A DNA stretch of 64,000 nucleotides, from contig NZ_JBFDAE010000008.1 in the NCBI RefSeq assembly GCF_040720935.1, positions 150,549-214,548 on the forward strand, in the 5' to 3' direction. The notes under the pieces are model-generated. The model was not told the origin of the DNA. It saw only the letters and a program-made list of their open reading frames with translations, and ran no database searches. Both the position numbers and the translations under genes were made by a program. Below, one piece after another: positions 44,316 through 52,547 of this stretch (position 1 is the stretch's first letter; each line of letters opens with the position of its first letter). The DNA is from Jejuia sp040720935 (GTDB lineage Bacteria; Bacteroidota; Bacteroidia; Flavobacteriales; Flavobacteriaceae).

Positions 44316-44779
44316 GAAAGAGAGATTTTTTAAGGTATAAAGATACTTGATGTCTTGAAACTAATGAAATAGTAACGCGAATTTATTTAGCTTTGTTGTG
44401 TGGAGGGTTACTAATGAATAGGACAGGAGACGGAAAAAAAGACGTTAGAGAAAAAAAAGACGTAAGACCTAAGACAAAAAAAGACTATAGGTCTATAGCC
44501 AATAAAATTGAGACTGAAACGGACTATGGCGGACTAGCCCGCGTTAAGGATAGTAGAGGAAAGCCCACAGCCCGACGTAGGAGGTGCGAGGACTTGTAAC
44601 GGATAGCCTGACCCCTTGTGGGTAACGCCCAAATAATTATAATTTTAAAAAATATAGATTTTTTTGCAACACTTCGTTTTTTTAATCGTCTTTTAAACGA
44701 ACTAACGAATGCCGAATACTATTTAGAATAATCGATTATTTTAAACTCTATTTGGTTTAAAACCAAAAGTAACACAAGC
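44316..44779. other. 464-bp intergenic region with structured repeat
   Basis: A 68-codon open frame (44393-44599) is present but its second half is the repeat element and its first half is Lys/Arg-rich simple sequence, so I do not call it a gene. A TAnnTTTG element (TAGCTTTG, 44388-44395) lies just before, so the stretch could be transcribed. Confidence 0.6.
44541..44637 (+). repeat. Structured flavobacterial repeat element, copy 1
   Basis: The element reads AAAGCCCACAG, CCGACGTAGGAGGTGCGAG, AACGGATAGCC, CTTGTGGGTAAC, GCCCAAAT in order. The same blocks in the same order occur on the minus strand at 57348-57471. Within the element GTAGAGGAAAGCC and GTAACGGATAGCC look like two related halves. 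Function unknown. Confidence 0.7.
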
Positions 44780-45331
44780 ATGTTTAAAGTTGACATTATA
44801 GAACAATGTAAACAAAACAATCGCAAGGCACAAATGCAGTTATACAACCAGTACTGCAACGGGATGTATATTGTGGCGAAAAGATTTTTAAAGGATGCTA
44901 ATGATGCTGAGGATGTGGTGCAGGAGGCTTTCATTAAGGCTTTTACAAAACTACATCAATATAAAGCAGAAGTTACTTTTGGGGCCTGGTTAAAACGCAT
45001 TGTGGTTAATAAGAGTATCGACTTTCTGAAATCAAAAAAACAACAGTTAGTAGCATTGGAAGAGGTGCACCTAAAAGTGGTCGATACTGAAAATAACGAC
45101 AAATGGTTGGTAGATGATGCGATTACGGTAAACGATGTTAAGAAGGCAATTAATCGACTGCCAGAAAAATATCAATATGTAGTCATGCTCTATTTAATTG
45201 AGGGGTACGATCACCAAGAGATTTCTGAGATTTTGGAGATTTCAGAAGTGGCGTCACGCACACAATTATCGAGAGGAAAAGTGAAATTACAAGAACTGTT
45301 AAAACAAGAACACAATGGCACAGGATATTAG
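44780..45331 (+). CDS. ECF-type RNA polymerase sigma factor
   Basis: 183 aa. Region 2 is 'LYNQYCNGMYIVAKRFLKDANDAEDVVQEAFIKAF' and region 4 'LPEKYQYVVMLYLIEGYDHQEISEILEISEVASRTQLSRGKVKL'. It is followed by an overlapping gene (17 bp) for a membrane protein, which probably acts as its anti-sigma factor, and then by a large exported repeat protein. Confidence 0.92.
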   Translation: MFKVDIIEQCKQNNRKAQMQLYNQYCNGMYIVAKRFLKDANDAEDVVQEAFIKAFTKLHQYKAEVTFGAWLKRIVVNKSIDFLKSKKQQLVALEEVHLKVVDTENNDKWLVDDAITVNDVKKAINRLPEKYQYVVMLYLIEGYDHQEISEILEISEVASRTQLSRGKVKLQELLKQEHNGTGY

Positions 45332-45893
45332 GGATTTATTGAAAAATGAGGCGTTGCAACATGAGGACATGCCTAAAAACCATGAAACTCGCTTTCTTGA
45401 AAAATTGGAAAATGCGATGCCAGAAACAAAAAAACCGTGGAAATTTAGTTGGTTTAATATTGCTGCAAGTATAGTGCTGTTGATAGGTTTGGGTTTTGGA
45501 GCGTATTCTTATTTTCAGCCTGAAACAGGAGGGACTAATGTAGTTGCTGATAATTTGCCTGGTACTAATAAAACTCTAGGCGATGTGTCTCCAGGATTGA
45601 AAAAAGTGGAGGATTATTATTTGGCGAGTATTAATTTAGAGTTGTCTAAAATGAAGCCTACGGCAGAAACCAAAGATCTTTTCGATGGGTATTTAGAACA
45701 ATTGGACGAACTTAATAAAGAGTACAAGCACCTGTCTTTAGAGCTTACCAAGGGTGGTCCATCAGAGTTGACAGTAAATGCATTAATCGATAATTTAAAA
45801 ATGCGCTTAAACTTATTGTATCGTTTAAAAGAGCAATTAAAAACGTTAAATGTTTCTGATGATGTAATTGAAGAAACATTGCAAACATCTTAA
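45315..45893 (+). CDS. Putative anti-sigma membrane protein
   Basis: 192 aa with a short cytosolic front (about residues 1-45), one transmembrane helix ('WFNIAASIVLLIGLGFGAYSYF') and a periplasmic, mostly helical part. It lacks an obvious zinc-binding ASD motif, so the anti-sigma role rests on position: it overlaps the sigma gene by 17 bp. 'ETRFLEKLENAMP' before the helix is a feature shared with other flavobacterial proteins of this position. Confidence 0.7.
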   Translation: MAQDIRDLLKNEALQHEDMPKNHETRFLEKLENAMPETKKPWKFSWFNIAASIVLLIGLGFGAYSYFQPETGGTNVVADNLPGTNKTLGDVSPGLKKVEDYYLASINLELSKMKPTAETKDLFDGYLEQLDELNKEYKHLSLELTKGGPSELTVNALIDNLKMRLNLLYRLKEQLKTLNVSDDVIEETLQTS

Positions 45894-45904
45894 AAAATCA
45901 AAAA

Positions 45905-47482
45905 ATGAACGCAAAAATTATAAAAATGAAATTACTTGCACTAGCTTTTTTTGCCGTGGCATTGCTTGGAGCACAAGAGAAATTGACCAAAGTCTCTCAA
46001 ACCATTAAAGTGGATAAGGATGTAACCATCGATTTAAACACAAGCCATTGTAACATCGTTTTTGATACTTGGAATAAGGGCGAAGTACAAATAGAAGCTT
46101 ATATTGAAAGTGATGCATTGACAAGGGAGGAATTAGAACAAGCCATGAAAAATTGGAAACTTGAGATTGATGGCTCTAAAGATTTGGTTATGATTAAAAC
46201 GGCTGGCAATCATACGCCTAGTTTGTGGGTTGCCGACCATCACGACCATTATGGCGAAGAGGTAAAAAAATTGCTTAAAGAGCTTAAGTATGAATTGGCC
46301 GATTTGCCTGAAATGATTATGGAAATTGATGTTGATATCCCTGAATTACCAGAACTTCCAGAAATGCCTGAAATGCCAGAATTACCAGAACTTCCAGAAT
46401 TGCCAAAGGGTATTAAATCTGTGGCTTTCGATTATAAAGCCTACAAAAAAGATGGCGAAAAGTATTTGGAAAAATGGTCTGAAGAATTTGAGTCCACTTA
46501 CGGAAAAGATTATGCAAAAAAGATGGAAGCCTGGGGCGAGAAATTCGGAAAAGAGTGGGGAGAGAAGTTTGGTAAGGATATGGAAAAATGGGGCGAGAAA
46601 TTTGGAGAAGAATGGGGCGAGGCATATGGAAAAAAAATGGAAGCTTGGGGTGAGCGATTTGCAGCCCAAATGGAACGACGCGCAGAACACATGGAAAAGC
46701 ACGCAGAGCGAATGGAAGAACAACACGAAAAGCGGGCGGAGATGCATGAAAATGAAAAACGCGCAGAGATCCATAAAAAGCGGGCAGAGGCAATGGAGAA
46801 GTTGGCTGAAGAACGTGCTAAATTAGCTGAAAAGCGTGCAAAGCATATTAAAGCAAAAAGTCTTTTTTCAAAAAAGTCATCTGGTAAAAACAAGCACACA
46901 CATTTAAAAAAGACCATTATTATCAAAATGCCAAAAAAGGCAAAAATAAAGGTGAATGTAAGACATGGGGAATTGGAATTTGCATCGCTTCTTGAAGACG
47001 TTCAGGCAGATTTATCCTATACAACATTTAAAGCAGAAGGCATTAATGGGAGCAGGACTTCCATTAGTGCTGCCTATGCACCCGTTTATGTGTCTCATTG
47101 GAATTTGGGGGAATTAAATCTGAACCATGTGAGGGATGCAAAATTGAATACCGTAAAACATGTGGTTTTAAATTCGAACTCTTCAAACGTGAAAATTAAT
47201 AATGTGATTAGTAGCGCCATTGTTGATGGTAATATTGGTGATATTAAAATATTGAAAGTAGATGATAGTTTTACCAACTTAAACTTTATTTTTCAAAATA
47301 ATAATGCGATAATTGTAATGCCAAAAGTGAATTATAATCTAAAGTATAAAGGAAAAAATTCAAGTTTGAGCCATCCTAATAATACCGATGGTAAAAACAT
47401 TTCTTCAATGACTATGAGCAATACTGAAAGTAACAAAACGGTTATTGTGAATGCAAAATATAGCAAAGTAACTCTAGAGTAG
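45905..47482 (+). CDS. Exported repeat protein of the ECF operon (PELPEMPE and WGEKFG repeats)
   Basis: 525 aa with a signal peptide (about residues 1-23). Residues 30-110 and 335-520 look like the beta-rich DUF4097-type adhesin fold (short strands, 'IINNVISSAIVDGNIGDIKI'-like pattern). Between them are a proline tract of about seven P-E-L/M units (146-167) and a long charged helix (181-315) built of WGEKFG/KEWGE units followed by E/R/A/K coiled coil. The role is unknown; the shape suggests a rigid periplasmic spacer. Possible target of the sigma factor encoded upstream. Confidence 0.75.
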   Translation: MNAKIIKMKLLALAFFAVALLGAQEKLTKVSQTIKVDKDVTIDLNTSHCNIVFDTWNKGEVQIEAYIESDALTREELEQAMKNWKLEIDGSKDLVMIKTAGNHTPSLWVADHHDHYGEEVKKLLKELKYELADLPEMIMEIDVDIPELPELPEMPEMPELPELPELPKGIKSVAFDYKAYKKDGEKYLEKWSEEFESTYGKDYAKKMEAWGEKFGKEWGEKFGKDMEKWGEKFGEEWGEAYGKKMEAWGERFAAQMERRAEHMEKHAERMEEQHEKRAEMHENEKRAEIHKKRAEAMEKLAEERAKLAEKRAKHIKAKSLFSKKSSGKNKHTHLKKTIIIKMPKKAKIKVNVRHGELEFASLLEDVQADLSYTTFKAEGINGSRTSISAAYAPVYVSHWNLGELNLNHVRDAKLNTVKHVVLNSNSSNVKINNVISSAIVDGNIGDIKILKVDDSFTNLNFIFQNNNAIIVMPKVNYNLKYKGKNSSLSHPNNTDGKNISSMTMSNTESNKTVIVNAKYSKVTLE

Positions 47483-47515
47483 ATTTCTTAGCTTTGGGGA
47501 AATGATTCAACAATA

Positions 47516-48208
47516 ATGACCTCAAGCGAATTTTTGAACTTTCTTAAAAGCATCTGCTCCAAACCACTTCACGTTTTAGATGCCACTATTCCTAAATCGA
47601 AATATGTTCCTTTAAATTTATCCGAAAGCAATCCAGAGCTTCAAAAAACAAATATTTCTTCTTCATCTGAATTTTCAAAGTACATTAATGCTTATTTAAA
47701 AAAACATAACGCCGTTGTTGCTTATGGTGGTTATAATGAAGTACGCACTATGTATAACCGAAGTACTCATTTTAATTCTGAAACATCAAAAAACCGTAAT
47801 ATTCATTTGGGTTTGGATTTATGGTGTGCTGCTGAAACTATGATTTATACGCCTCTTGATGGTGAAGTGCATAGCTTTAAAAACAATACCAATTATGGGG
47901 ATTATGGACCAACTATAATTTTAAGACATATTATTTCAGGTGTTGAATTTTATACACTTTATGGACATTTGAGTTTGAATTCTATTGAAAACTTAAAAGT
48001 AGGGCAGCAATTTAAACAAGGAGACAAAATTGCAACTTTGGGAACTGCGAGTATAAATGGTGATTATCCTCCGCATTTGCATTTTCAGATTATAAAAGAT
48101 GTACAGGGTTATTTTGGAGATTATCCCGGGGTTTGTAATGGACAGGATTTGGAGTTTTATTTGGGGAATTGTGTTGATCCTGGGGGTGTTCTTGGTTTGA
48201 GGAGTTAG
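47516..48208 (+). CDS. M23-family metallopeptidase
   Basis: 230 aa. The zinc site is H-x3-D in 'NIHLGLDLWC' and H-x-H in 'PPHLHFQI', both complete. M23 enzymes cut peptide crosslinks of peptidoglycan. No clear signal peptide is visible at this start ('MTSSEFLNFLKSI'), so the compartment is uncertain; some flavobacterial members of this kind are cytoplasmic or used in other hydrolysis. It ends 132 bp before the restriction-modification locus. Confidence 0.82.
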   Translation: MTSSEFLNFLKSICSKPLHVLDATIPKSKYVPLNLSESNPELQKTNISSSSEFSKYINAYLKKHNAVVAYGGYNEVRTMYNRSTHFNSETSKNRNIHLGLDLWCAAETMIYTPLDGEVHSFKNNTNYGDYGPTIILRHIISGVEFYTLYGHLSLNSIENLKVGQQFKQGDKIATLGTASINGDYPPHLHFQIIKDVQGYFGDYPGVCNGQDLEFYLGNCVDPGGVLGLRS

Positions 48209-48321
48209 GAGGGAATGGTTTTGTATTCTTGATTTTTTTATCGTTCTGCTGATAGCGTTCTTAAGATATACTCTTTTACAATTTTTGGATTGTATGATGG
48301 TTGTAGTGTTGAATTTATTCT

Positions 48322-48370
48322 AAATGTTACTTATAGTCTTTGATTTATAGTCAACATTTCCTCACATTTG
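48322..48370 (+). promoter_or_regulatory. C-box operators and promoter of the controller gene
   Basis: Two C-box-like sites, ACTTATAGTC (48329-48338) and ATTTATAGTCAACAT (48343-48357), lie within a frame bounded by AAATGTT and AACATTT (48322-48328, 48353-48359). They overlap a Bacteroidota promoter: TTTG (48339-48342), 20 nt, CACATTTG (48363-48370). The arrangement fits upstream activation and downstream repression by the C protein, as known for PvuII- and Esp1396I-type systems. Confidence 0.8.
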
Positions 48371-48375
48371 CAGTT

Positions 48376-48594
48376 GTGGAAATTAAGTCTAAAATAGGAA
48401 ATCGTATTAAAGAATTAAGAGATGTCAAGCAGATGTCTCAAAGGGATTTGGCTTATGCTTCAGATTTAGACCGAAGCTACATAGCAAGCGTTGAAAATGG
48501 TAGAAGGAATATTTCAATAGTAAATATTGAGAAAATTGCTGTTGCACTTGGGGTTTCGTTAAAGGAATTTTTTAACAACAAAATTTATGATTGA
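48376..48594 (+). CDS. Controller (C) protein of a type II restriction-modification system
   Basis: 72 aa from GTG 48376. The helix-turn-helix 'MSQRDLAYASDLDRSYIASVENGRRNISI' and the tail 'VALGVSLKEFF' are typical of C proteins. I prefer this GTG to the TTG at 48340 because it lies 6 bp after the -7 element, giving a leaderless transcript as known for several C genes, and the resulting length (72 aa) is close to known C proteins. The stop overlaps the nuclease gene by 8 bp. Confidence 0.88.
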   Translation: MEIKSKIGNRIKELRDVKQMSQRDLAYASDLDRSYIASVENGRRNISIVNIEKIAVALGVSLKEFFNNKIYD

Positions 48595-49423
48595 ACTTAT
48601 TGATGGTTTAGAATATATAAAGTCCCTGATCGAAAATTCAATTACTGAGAGAGGAGAAGCAGGTAAACGTTCGGTAATAAATTCGAGTAAAACAATAAAT
48701 GTGTTACACGAAGTTGTTAAATCTGATTTAATTTTCAATGGTATTAAGGAAGATTTAATAAAACCAAAACTAGGAACATCAAAGCCAGAAATTAGGTTGG
48801 CTGGATTTTTAAAATATAAATATCAAGATGTTTGTGTTTTTCCAAATGATAGTTTTAAGCCAATTCCTGAAATAATAGACTATAACGGTTTGCACTCCGG
48901 AAAAAAGGATAAATACGGTGAGTTATTTTCTGAGCATATTTTATCAATAAACCTAAGAAGTCAATTAAGCAGTTTGTCCAAAAACAAGGACACTATGTTT
49001 GAAAGGACTTATGCTGAGCCTCTTAATCTACATAGAAGATTGCCAAAGATGGTGCTTGGTGAAGTCTATCTTCTATCGGCTAGAGAGTTGGACTCTAAAG
49101 CTGTAAAAGAGAATTTAGTGTCTTATAAGCCTGTATCCAATTCTTCAAAAAATGCTTTGCAAGAATATATTTTTGGATTTTCAGCCTTAAATGGAAGAGT
49201 TAATCAAGGTGATGATTTTTTTAAGTATGAAAGAGTTGCGCTATTAATTGTAGATTTTAGCTGTTCACCGATAAAAATTTATAGTTCTGTTGATGAATTA
49301 ATTGCTGATGGGTTTTTGTATGAAGATACGGGTTGCAGCCTAAACAATATGACTTATACCAATTTCATTGAAGATTTATTAAAATCTTATGATAGGAGAT
49401 TTGGAACAGGAATATTAAGCTGA
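48587..49423 (+). CDS. Probable type II restriction endonuclease
   Basis: 278 aa, no signal peptide. I do not recognise the family. The assignment rests on position: overlapping the C gene (8 bp) and convergent with the methyltransferase gene (37-bp overlap of the 3' ends), the classical C-R/M layout. Candidate acidic and lysine residues of a PD-(D/E)xK core may lie in 'PIPEIIDY', 'KMVLGEVYLLSARELDSK', but this cannot be confirmed by eye. Expression should depend on the C protein because it is in the same transcript. Confidence 0.78.
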   Translation: MIELIDGLEYIKSLIENSITERGEAGKRSVINSSKTINVLHEVVKSDLIFNGIKEDLIKPKLGTSKPEIRLAGFLKYKYQDVCVFPNDSFKPIPEIIDYNGLHSGKKDKYGELFSEHILSINLRSQLSSLSKNKDTMFERTYAEPLNLHRRLPKMVLGEVYLLSARELDSKAVKENLVSYKPVSNSSKNALQEYIFGFSALNGRVNQGDDFFKYERVALLIVDFSCSPIKIYSSVDELIADGFLYEDTGCSLNNMTYTNFIEDLLKSYDRRFGTGILS

Positions 49424-51264
49424 TATTTATCAGTTAAAAATTCATCAATTTCCATTTTGTCATCAAGACCATTTAATATTTGTATTTCTTCTTTCGTAAA
49501 GTTTGGAATAGTAAACTTTTCGATGAAGTTCTTCTGATAACAAGGGAAACCTCCTTGAATAGAAACACTTGTATTACTAACATAATAATCCATTACAATA
49601 GAGTTCAAAATTTTTTGTACGACTAAAATGTTTTCTTCTTTTGACATTTCGTGAGTTGAATTCTCAAATAATGTAGTTTCGTTTGAATGATCTCGGTCAA
49701 AATAAATACCGTAACCATTTGTGTAATAGGCATCTTCCTCTGGAACAAATAGAAATCTTGGATGTTTACTAAATGTTGGATTTAATATTTTTTTACCGAA
49801 TCTTGTAATTCCTTGTGTTCTGCCCCAAACATAAAAAGGAAAAAATACTTTTTTACCTTTTCCACGACCTTCTAATTTTTCTTTCTCCGAAAGCAAAAAC
49901 TCATAGCATTTAGGATATTTAGTAATAAATTCTTCTTCCGGAATTGGAACTGCGGTTTTGGAATTTGTGTGATATGGCGCAATAATTCTTAAAGTGTTGT
50001 TTTCAATATCTTTTTGGCTTTTAAATTGAGATATTTTATAAACAGGACGTGTAATTTCTTTTTCAATTAAGAATGTTCCGTTTTCTGTGGTTTTTCTTAA
50101 ATATCCATTTTCTTCGTTTGCAGAATCTATAAAAAAGACTTCATCTTTTAAGGTAGCAATTCCCACAGCAATGTTGAATAACTGCTTTATTGGTGTTCCA
50201 ATATTTTCAATTATTTTAATGTTCTCTTGTTCTTTGGTTTTTAATAACCGCCATTTACTGACATCTAAATTTTCCAAATAATTAGGTGAACCGTTTGCTG
50301 AAATTAGAAAGTCTGAACAAGTTTGCTCATCTTTAATTTTATCGAATAAAATGGATTCATTAGTCTTTTTATTGGCAAAAGTAATTGCTGTATATGTTTG
50401 AGCATCAAAAACTTTTTTATGTCTAAAATCTACAATTCTTGTTACACATTTATTTTGTAGAAAATATTGCCGAAGTGATAAACCTGCTAACGAAGTAAAA
50501 TAATTGTTGGGTGTAATGTATCCTAATTTCCCATTTTTTGTCAATAATTTATGACCTAATTCAAAGAAGGTAAAATACAAATTGAATGTTCCATTTTCAA
50601 CGCTTTTCCAATTGTTAATTAAATACAGTCTATTGTCGTCACTTAAATCTTGAAACTTAACATAAGGAGGGTTTCCAACGATTATTTCAAAATCATTTTC
50701 CCATTTAGCTTTTAAACTATCTTGATGATAAATATTAAAATCGGATTCTTCTATTATTTCATTGTTCAGAAGACCAAAAAGCGATAAAATTATTTTCGAG
50801 CGTTTTACGTTATAATTTAATATGTCAGAACCATAAATATTCTCTTTAATGGTTTTCTTTACATTTTTATTAAAAGTCTTTTGGTAATATTCGACCAAGC
50901 CTATTAAAAATGCCCCACAGCCACAACTTGGGTCTAAACATTTGTCTTTGTTTTTTGGAGAAACTTCTTTGATTATAAAATCTACTACATAAGTAGGGGT
51001 AAAGAACGCACCATTTACTTTTCTGTCATTGGTAGGAATTAAAAGTTCAAGATAATTTTCTAAAAGTTTTAAGTCTTTAATATTAAGACTTGAAACAAGT
51101 AAATAAATTCCCGGCTCAGTTTTAAAATCAGCTAACATTTCTGAAATTATTGGACTTTGATTTGGTTTCAGTTTATTGTTTTGAAGAAAAGAATAAATGA
51201 GGTGTTTCTCAATGAGGTTTATCTCGTGAGAATTCAACAGTTCATTTATTGCACTCTTATTCAT
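49387..51264 (-). CDS. DNA N6-adenine methyltransferase of the type II R-M system
   Basis: 625 aa, gamma-type. Motif X-like 'NGAFFTPTYVVDFI' comes first, then motif I 'CLDPSCGCGAFLIG' and motif IV 'IIVGNPPYVKF', followed by a long target-recognition region. It should methylate adenine in the recognition site to protect the chromosome. The recognition sequence cannot be read. Its promoter carries a single C-box covering the presumed transcription start, which would allow repression once C protein accumulates. Confidence 0.92.
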   Translation of the reverse strand: MNKSAINELLNSHEINLIEKHLIYSFLQNNKLKPNQSPIISEMLADFKTEPGIYLLVSSLNIKDLKLLENYLELLIPTNDRKVNGAFFTPTYVVDFIIKEVSPKNKDKCLDPSCGCGAFLIGLVEYYQKTFNKNVKKTIKENIYGSDILNYNVKRSKIILSLFGLLNNEIIEESDFNIYHQDSLKAKWENDFEIIVGNPPYVKFQDLSDDNRLYLINNWKSVENGTFNLYFTFFELGHKLLTKNGKLGYITPNNYFTSLAGLSLRQYFLQNKCVTRIVDFRHKKVFDAQTYTAITFANKKTNESILFDKIKDEQTCSDFLISANGSPNYLENLDVSKWRLLKTKEQENIKIIENIGTPIKQLFNIAVGIATLKDEVFFIDSANEENGYLRKTTENGTFLIEKEITRPVYKISQFKSQKDIENNTLRIIAPYHTNSKTAVPIPEEEFITKYPKCYEFLLSEKEKLEGRGKGKKVFFPFYVWGRTQGITRFGKKILNPTFSKHPRFLFVPEEDAYYTNGYGIYFDRDHSNETTLFENSTHEMSKEENILVVQKILNSIVMDYYVSNTSVSIQGGFPCYQKNFIEKFTIPNFTKEEIQILNGLDDKMEIDEFLTDKYQLNIPVPNLLS

Positions 51265-51271
51265 TGGGATT

Positions 51272-51321
51272 AATGTTGACTATAAGTAACAAATTTAGGC
51301 TTTTTATTTGAACTACCCAAA
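51272..51321 (-). promoter_or_regulatory. Methyltransferase promoter with overlapping C-box
   Basis: On the minus strand, TTTG (51321-51318), 20 nt, TAAATTTG (51297-51290) make a consensus Bacteroidota promoter. Immediately downstream GTTACTTATAGTCAACATT (51290-51272) repeats the C-box sequence seen upstream of the C gene. The site ends 7 bp before the ATG and covers the likely transcription start, a repressor position. Confidence 0.85.
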
Positions 51322-51497
51322 TCGTAACTTAAAGAAAATCTTAACTCTTTGAAGTTTTTCAATCTTGTTTTCACTTTGACAAAAAAAACAAATATTTTTT
51401 TGCGGTTGACTTTTCGGTAAGACAGGCAATTTTGATTGCTTGAAAATATTTCAATGTTTTATTTCCAACATTAGATTTGAATAGTATGAACCCCAAA

Positions 51498-52265
51498 CTA
51501 CTTCTTCCTTCCCCTAGAACGCTTTTTCTCCTTATTCTTAATATAAATATGCTTATATCTTGGGTTGTTGGGCGCATCACGCTGTTCTATTTCAAACCTG
51601 TCAGTAGATTTCAACAATGGTGTTAACTTCGGAAAGCCATAATTTCTGGAATCAAAATTTGGGCTTTTCTTTTGTATCAAGCTGCCAACATCCCCTAAAA
51701 ATGCCCAACCATCTTCATCGGATAAATCAGAAATTGAGGATTGAATCAAACTAATTTCCTTTGCAGTTATTTTGTCAACAGAAGGTTTGGTTCTTACTTT
51801 ATCTTCGGTTTCATTTTCATCCTTTTCGTCGGTTCTAGTTCGAAGGATTTCAATATAAATAAACTTATCGCAGGCTACAATAAATGGGTTTGGTGTTTTC
51901 TTTTCGCCAATACCAATTACTTGCATTCGGGCTTCCCGTAATCGTGTGGCTAAACGTGTAAAATCACTATCACTGGACACAATGCAAAACCCGTCAACTT
52001 TTCCAGAATACAGTATATCCATCGCATCTATAATCATTGCCGAATCTGTGGCATTCTTTCCAACGGTATAGCCATATTGCTGTATGGGCGTAATGGCATT
52101 TTCTAAAAGCACATTTTTCCATTTGTTGAGGTGTGGTTTTGTCCAATCGCCATAGATCCGTTTTATGGTAGGGTTTCCGTATTTGGCAATCTCTTCCATC
52201 ATTTCTTTTACATAAGCCGAAGGAATGTTATCTCCATCAATTAAAACAGCAAAGTTCAAATTCAT
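51498..52265 (-). CDS. NYN-domain nuclease-like protein with OST-HTH/LOTUS domain
   Basis: 255 aa. The N-terminal NYN (PIN-like, LabA/DUF88) domain shows the acidic residues 'VLIDGDNIPSAYVKEMM', 'DSAMIIDAMDILY' and 'SSDSDFTRLATRLRE'. A charged linker (about residues 150-180) leads to an OST-HTH/LOTUS domain that may bind RNA ('DEDGWAFLGDVGSLIQKKSPNFDSRNYG'). The tail is Lys/Arg-rich. It probably cleaves RNA. It sits directly beside the R-M locus but has no evident functional tie. Confidence 0.9.
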   Translation of the reverse strand: MNLNFAVLIDGDNIPSAYVKEMMEEIAKYGNPTIKRIYGDWTKPHLNKWKNVLLENAITPIQQYGYTVGKNATDSAMIIDAMDILYSGKVDGFCIVSSDSDFTRLATRLREARMQVIGIGEKKTPNPFIVACDKFIYIEILRTRTDEKDENETEDKVRTKPSVDKITAKEISLIQSSISDLSDEDGWAFLGDVGSLIQKKSPNFDSRNYGFPKLTPLLKSTDRFEIEQRDAPNNPRYKHIYIKNKEKKRSRGRKK

Positions 52266-52547
52266 AATAAGTGTTTAAAATAAGCACCTAAGTTAGGGGA
52301 TAGTTAAACTAGAACCAAACTTAGAGCGATTTTGTTCAAAAATATTGATATGGTAAAATATAGCGATAAAAACTTTATTTTTTTTTGATATTGATAGTTT
52401 TGGGTGTTTATTTTTATAAATATGATAAAAATCATAATTATTTTTTAGTGTTTTAAGTAATTTTAATATATCAAAATGAAGGTAAAAAAACGGCAAAGTA
52501 ACAACTACTGTTTTTAAAGCGATTACAAAACAAATAAACTGATAATC

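Noticed and set aside
44393..44599. 68-aa open frame rich in Lys/Arg/Asp
   Set aside because: Its second half is the structured repeat (a related copy lies at 57.4 kb) and the first half is simple sequence; no family match is recognised.
46326..46926. Several 126-166-codon frames on both strands within the WGEKFG gene
   Set aside because: They arise from the periodic codon use of the repeat region; the plus-strand frame with signal peptide and flanking conserved parts explains the sequence.
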